Shown piece after piece: positions 4,598 through 7,584 of a stretch of DNA of 7,584 nucleotides. The DNA is from Bacteriovoracaceae bacterium (lineage in GTDB: Bacteria > Bdellovibrionota > UBA1018), in the NCBI GenBank assembly GCA_023250795.1, contig JAHFAB010000080.1, forward strand, positions 1-7,584, in the 5' to 3' direction. A program made the position numbers and the translations under genes. The notes below the pieces were generated by a model. The model saw nothing but the letters and a program-made list of their open reading frames with translations. It was not told where the DNA came from and did not search any database. Within the stretch, counting starts at the first letter, position 1, and each line of letters starts with the position of its first letter.

Positions 4598-7129
4598 CTA
4601 AACTTGTGCATGATTGGGGATATCTCTATGCCCGGAAGAAGCACCCTTCGCTCTTTTGGCTTCTTCACGAATCGATGCATTGCTAATTCGCATTCCATAA
4701 AAAGATCGGGCCACAAAAAACAGACCCACCACAAAGAGAACCGCTCCGATGTAAAAAGCTTTGTCCTTGGCAGACGCCGCAATCTCAACAGCCAAGAGAC
4801 CAAAGAGTGTGGTGAATTTGATAATCGGGTTGAGCGCCACCGAAGAAGTGTCTTTGAACGGATCGCCCACGGTATCACCCACCACAGTCGCTGCGTGAAG
4901 AGGCGTTCCCTTTTCTCGTAAGTCCACTTCGACCACTTTCTTCGCATTATCCCAAGCACCTCCGGCATTGGCCATAAAGATGGCCTGATAAAGCCCAAAC
5001 ACCGCAATCGAAATCAAGTAGCTTGCAAAAAATGTCGCATCAAAACAGGCAAAAGCTAGGGTAAATGAAAAAATCACGGCAAAGATGTTCACCATCCCGG
5101 CTTGTGCATACTGCGTGCAGATTTTCACAACGGCTTTAGAATCCTCCACAGAAGCTTTTGTAGCTCCATCGAGGCGAATGTGTTCTTTGATGTATTCCAC
5201 CGCGCGATACGCTCCCGTCGACACAGCCTGAATCGAAGCTCCCGTAAACCAGTAGATCACTGCGCCTCCTGTGATCAGCCCGAGCAACACTCGGGGATCG
5301 AGAAGATCGAGCTTAAGGTTCATGAGTAAGATGATGGAGAAAATCATCGTCGTGGCCCCAATCACAGCCGTTCCAATGAGAACAGGCTTAGCGGTGGCCT
5401 TAAACGTATTTCCCGCCGAATCATTTTCTTCTAAATAAAGTTTTCCCTGATGAAAATCAGGTTTGAACCCAAACTCTTTTTCAATCTGAGAACTAACGCC
5501 CGGCAAAGTCTCAATCAAAGAAAGTTCAAAAACAGATTGAGCATTGTCCGTCACTGGACCATAGCTATCGACTGCAATCGTCACAGGACCCATCCCTAAA
5601 AATCCAAAGGCCACTAAGCCGAATGCAAAAACGGTGGGATAAACCATGAACGCTTCAAGTCCTGTCTGACTAGTCAGATAGGCAATCAGCATCAGACCGA
5701 CCATCGTCATCCCTTTCCAAAACGCACTGAAATTTCCAGCCACAAGCCCTGAGAGAATCGTCAAAGACGCCCCTCCCTGCCTTGAGGCAGAGACAATCTC
5801 GGCCACGTGTTTAGATTTTGCCGAAGTAAAAATCTTCGTGAGCTCTGGGATAACCGCTGCAGCCAAGGTCCCGCAGCTAATGATGGTAGAAAGTTTCCAC
5901 CAGAGATCTGGGCCCATCTCGCCAATCAAAAGATAACTCACCGTATAAGTCACTGCAATTGAGACCAGTGAAGTGATCCAAACGAGTGAGGTCAATGGCG
6001 CTTCGAAATCAAAATGAGTTTTCGCGGCATAAAGAGCTCGAGAAAGAACATTGTTAAGCCAATAAGATCCCACGGAAGTCACAATCATGAGAACGCGCAT
6101 CACAAAAATCCAGACAATGAGTTTTGCTTGAACGTCCGTGCCTCCAGGCAGTGCGGAGAGCTTGCCGTCACCGCCCATACTCATCCCTGCTGCTAGTACA
6201 ATGAAACTGATCAGAGCCACACCCGTCACGCCATAGGTTTCAAAACCATCGGCTGTCGGGCCTACCGAGTCCCCAGCATTATCGCCTACACAATCGGCAA
6301 TGACGCCTGGATTTCTCGCGTCGTCTTCCTTAATGTTAAAAACAATTTTCATCAAATCCGACCCGATATCCGCTATTTTAGTAAAAATTCCGCCACAGAT
6401 TCTGAGAGCCGAGGCACCTAACGATTCCCCAATGGCAAAACCTACAAAGCACGCACCGGCACTCTCGCGCGGAATGAACATCAGAATATAAATCATCATG
6501 AATAGCTCCACACAGATGAGGAGCACACCAATGGACATCCCTGAACGCAGCGGGATATCCATCACCGAATAGGGTTTGCCACAAAGTGAGGCAAAAGCAG
6601 TTCGGCTATTGGCGTAAGTGTTAATCCGAATTCCAAACCAGGCCACTCCAAAAGAACCTAAAATTCCCAATACCGACCAAAGCAAAATGAGCGCCACTTT
6701 GGGAAGCTCCATGCTCTGGAGGACGTAGAAGTAATAAAAGATGCATGAGCCAATGAAAGCTTCTAAAACCACCAAGAACTTCCCCTGTTGGAAAAGATAG
6801 GTTTTGCAAGTTTCGTAAATGAGATGGGACACCTCTGCCAATGACGAATGCACAGGCAGGCGCTTGATCTTCAGAAATTCGAAAACTCCAAATACCATCC
6901 CGAGAACTGCCACCACCATGCCCCAACCTAAGAGCGTGTGGCCAGTGACAACCGACCCAAACAAGTTATAACTTGTATTGAGCTCAGGGATGTGAAGCTC
7001 CGCTTCATTCGCGTGGGCAGCTACTGCGGTTAATGTTGCAGAAACCACGGAGGCCGCTAAAAGCGCCATTCTAGATAAAGTTCCGTACAGACCAGTAAAG
7101 ATAGAGGACACAAGCTGATTCCGTCTCAT
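4598..7129 (-). CDS. hppA: Membrane-bound ion-translocating pyrophosphatase (probable H+ pump)
   Basis: The protein hydrolyses cytoplasmic pyrophosphate and pumps cations out across the inner membrane. It has 843 residues, longer than the usual 650-770, with about 16 core membrane helices. Diagnostic motifs are present: ADIGSD with Asp254 and Asp258, Lys261, EDDARNP (268-274), IADCVGDNAGD (277-287), TADGFE with Glu297 at the ion-gate position, AVDSYGPVTDNA (519-530), AGGAWDNAKK (722-731) and VVGDTVGDPFKDTS (749-762). Lys577 in GNTFKA replaces the Ala of potassium-dependent enzymes, which in this family marks potassium-independent, proton-pumping forms. Oddities: the loop after Asp258 is one residue short and lacks the usual Glu (KIVF instead of GKVE); about 19 extra residues occur at 535-568; and an N-terminal hydrophobic stretch (21-38) ends in an AHA cleavage-like site before residue 41. 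Start: ATG with AGGAAGG just upstream. It is the first gene of a four-gene unit. The family is certain; the transported ion is inferred. Confidence 0.97.
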   Translation of the reverse strand: MRRNQLVSSIFTGLYGTLSRMALLAASVVSATLTAVAAHANEAELHIPELNTSYNLFGSVVTGHTLLGWGMVVAVLGMVFGVFEFLKIKRLPVHSSLAEVSHLIYETCKTYLFQQGKFLVVLEAFIGSCIFYYFYVLQSMELPKVALILLWSVLGILGSFGVAWFGIRINTYANSRTAFASLCGKPYSVMDIPLRSGMSIGVLLICVELFMMIYILMFIPRESAGACFVGFAIGESLGASALRICGGIFTKIADIGSDLMKIVFNIKEDDARNPGVIADCVGDNAGDSVGPTADGFETYGVTGVALISFIVLAAGMSMGGDGKLSALPGGTDVQAKLIVWIFVMRVLMIVTSVGSYWLNNVLSRALYAAKTHFDFEAPLTSLVWITSLVSIAVTYTVSYLLIGEMGPDLWWKLSTIISCGTLAAAVIPELTKIFTSAKSKHVAEIVSASRQGGASLTILSGLVAGNFSAFWKGMTMVGLMLIAYLTSQTGLEAFMVYPTVFAFGLVAFGFLGMGPVTIAVDSYGPVTDNAQSVFELSLIETLPGVSSQIEKEFGFKPDFHQGKLYLEENDSAGNTFKATAKPVLIGTAVIGATTMIFSIILLMNLKLDLLDPRVLLGLITGGAVIYWFTGASIQAVSTGAYRAVEYIKEHIRLDGATKASVEDSKAVVKICTQYAQAGMVNIFAVIFSFTLAFACFDATFFASYLISIAVFGLYQAIFMANAGGAWDNAKKVVEVDLREKGTPLHAATVVGDTVGDPFKDTSSVALNPIIKFTTLFGLLAVEIAASAKDKAFYIGAVLFVVGLFFVARSFYGMRISNASIREEAKRAKGASSGHRDIPNHAQV

Positions 7130-7133
7130 TTTG

Positions 7134-7140
7134 CCTTCCT
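7134..7140 (-). promoter_or_regulatory. Shine-Dalgarno site of hppA
   Basis: The minus strand reads AGGAAGG; its first AGGA block sits 7 bases before the ATG at 7129. This fixes the long N-terminus of the pyrophosphatase and argues against an internal start such as Met21. Confidence 0.65.
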
Positions 7141-7157
7141 TATTAGTAGGTTATAGA

Positions 7158-7181
7158 TCATTTATACTTGGTCATAAATGA
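7158..7181 (-). promoter_or_regulatory. Operator-like dyad over the hppA -10 box
   Basis: TCATTTAT (7158-7165) and ATAAATGA (7174-7181) are perfect 8-bp inverted arms with an 8-base spacer. The dyad covers the predicted -10 box (7171-7176) and start of transcription, where a dimeric repressor could block RNA polymerase. Its right arm shares six bases with the longer inverted repeat, so the two pairings exclude each other in RNA. AT-rich dyads of this size can occur by chance. Confidence 0.4.
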
Positions 7182-7199
7182 GACGGAAGGTAAAGTCAA
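7171..7199 (-). promoter_or_regulatory. Candidate sigma70-type promoter for the hppA unit
   Basis: The minus strand reads TTGACT (7194-7199, five of six matches to the -35 consensus), a 17-base spacer, and TATGAC (7171-7176, four of six matches to the -10 consensus). Transcription would start near 7164 and give a leader of about 35 bases with the AGGAAGG ribosome site. The spacing is ideal and the position fits a 107-base intergenic region, but the -10 box is imperfect. Confidence 0.5.
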
Positions 7200-7236
7200 A
7201 GTGTTTGAGTAGGGGGGGATCAAACCACCCACAAGC

Positions 7237-7584
7237 TCAATAAAACTTCAGCGCGACAGATAGCGGCTTCAAAAGACCCACGAGAGTGGTTTCTGAAATT
7301 CCAGAGTTATCTAAAATCAACGCTTTTTGTTTTTGTTCTCGAGGCATTTCAATGAATCGGAAACGATTCACACTGGGTCTCTCAATAATTTTGTAAGGAA
7401 CCCCCGCCTGATCTAACTCTGCTCGATCAAACGCTGCAAGAGTAAAATCAAACCCAGAATTACCTTGCGTCAAAATAAAGGAGCCATAGGTTTTGGAAAT
7501 GCTGTCTTTATGCATCACTCCCTCGACTAAAAGTTTGCTCCCAATCATACAGGTGTATGCGATGGACTGGTCAGAACCCAAATA
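7237..7584 (-). CDS. Unrecognised protein, C-terminal 115 residues only
   Basis: An open frame enters from the right edge and ends with TGA at 7237-7239. There is no convincing start inside the window: the TTG at 7581 has no visible ribosome site and the frame stays open to the edge, so the gene almost certainly begins outside. The visible part is a mixed alpha/beta-type sequence with no membrane segment, including a Cys at about residue 13 from the edge, a run of hydrophobic strands (GSFILTQ, FDFTLAAF), the segment YKIIERPSVNRFRFIEM and a basic QKQKAL stretch near the end. I do not recognise the family. It lies 107 bases upstream of hppA in the same direction. A G-rich/C-rich imperfect hairpin after its stop lacks a T-run, so read-through into hppA is possible. 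Confidence 0.7.
   Translation of the reverse strand, partial: YLGSDQSIAYTCMIGSKLLVEGVMHKDSISKTYGSFILTQGNSGFDFTLAAFDRAELDQAGVPYKIIERPSVNRFRFIEMPREQKQKALILDNSGISETTLVGLLKPLSVALKFY

Larger units (their letters stand above)
7119..7188 (-). repeat. 13-bp perfect inverted repeat covering the hppA start codon
   Basis: The plus-strand sequence TTCCGTCTCATTT at 7119-7131 is the exact reverse complement of AAATGAGACGGAA at 7176-7188, with 44 bases between. The left arm contains the hppA ATG (7127-7129) and codons 2 to 4. The right arm lies between the predicted -35 and -10 boxes. RNA that enters from the upstream gene could pair the arms and hide the start codon, whereas RNA begun at the predicted promoter would lack the 5' arm. 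It may instead be a double binding site for a regulator. Confidence 0.7.

Noticed and set aside
4579..5007. A 142-codon minus-strand frame within the end of hppA
   Set aside because: It is an out-of-frame shadow of the strongly conserved pyrophosphatase C-terminus; its translation is rich in Trp, Arg and Leu without family features.
7205..7236. G-rich/C-rich imperfect hairpin with a run of seven C after the stop of the right-edge gene
   Set aside because: The stem has a mismatch and is not followed by a T-run, so it does not qualify as an intrinsic terminator; the C-run may be a chance homopolymer.

Overview
The window is a fully minus-strand stretch of a Gram-negative bacterial chromosome. 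Supporting evidence is a lipobox lipoprotein, two proteins with Sec-type signal peptides and a predicted outer-membrane beta-barrel. Overall it looks like ordinary dense chromosome, and I see no transposase, integrase, CRISPR array, tRNA or rRNA. The lineage cannot be fixed from sequence alone. A Bdellovibrio-like or other delta-proteobacterial-type organism is possible but is only a weak guess.

Reading in the direction of transcription (high to low coordinates), the window opens with the C-terminal part of an unrecognised protein (7237-7584). A 107-base intergenic region follows (7130-7236) with a plausible sigma70-type promoter and two nested inverted repeats. It drives a tightly packed four-gene unit: a membrane-bound, ion-pumping pyrophosphatase (hppA, 4598-7129), a small exported barrel-like protein (3930-4586), a cation diffusion facilitator (CDF) metal exporter (3005-3940) and a HAD-IIB phosphatase (2232-3008). 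The spacings are 11 bases, then an 11-base overlap, then an ATGA stop/start overlap, so the last three genes are probably translationally coupled. The CDF exporter appears to use a rare ATT start codon placed exactly 8 bases after a GGAGG Shine-Dalgarno sequence. The nearest standard start would delete the start of its first membrane helix.

Below the unit come an AT-rich gene for an exported protein with a C-terminal protein-kinase-like domain (872-2161) and, after 179 bases, an open reading frame for a lipoprotein that runs off the left edge (1-692).

The four-gene unit combines pyrophosphate-driven ion pumping, metal-ion export and phosphoester hydrolysis, which suggests a shared role in ion and phosphate homeostasis; this is inference from gene order. 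The most unusual items are the divergent active-site loop and extra segments of the pyrophosphatase, the 13-bp inverted repeat that covers the hppA start codon, the ATT start of the exporter, and the exported kinase-like protein that stops exactly at its DFE motif.
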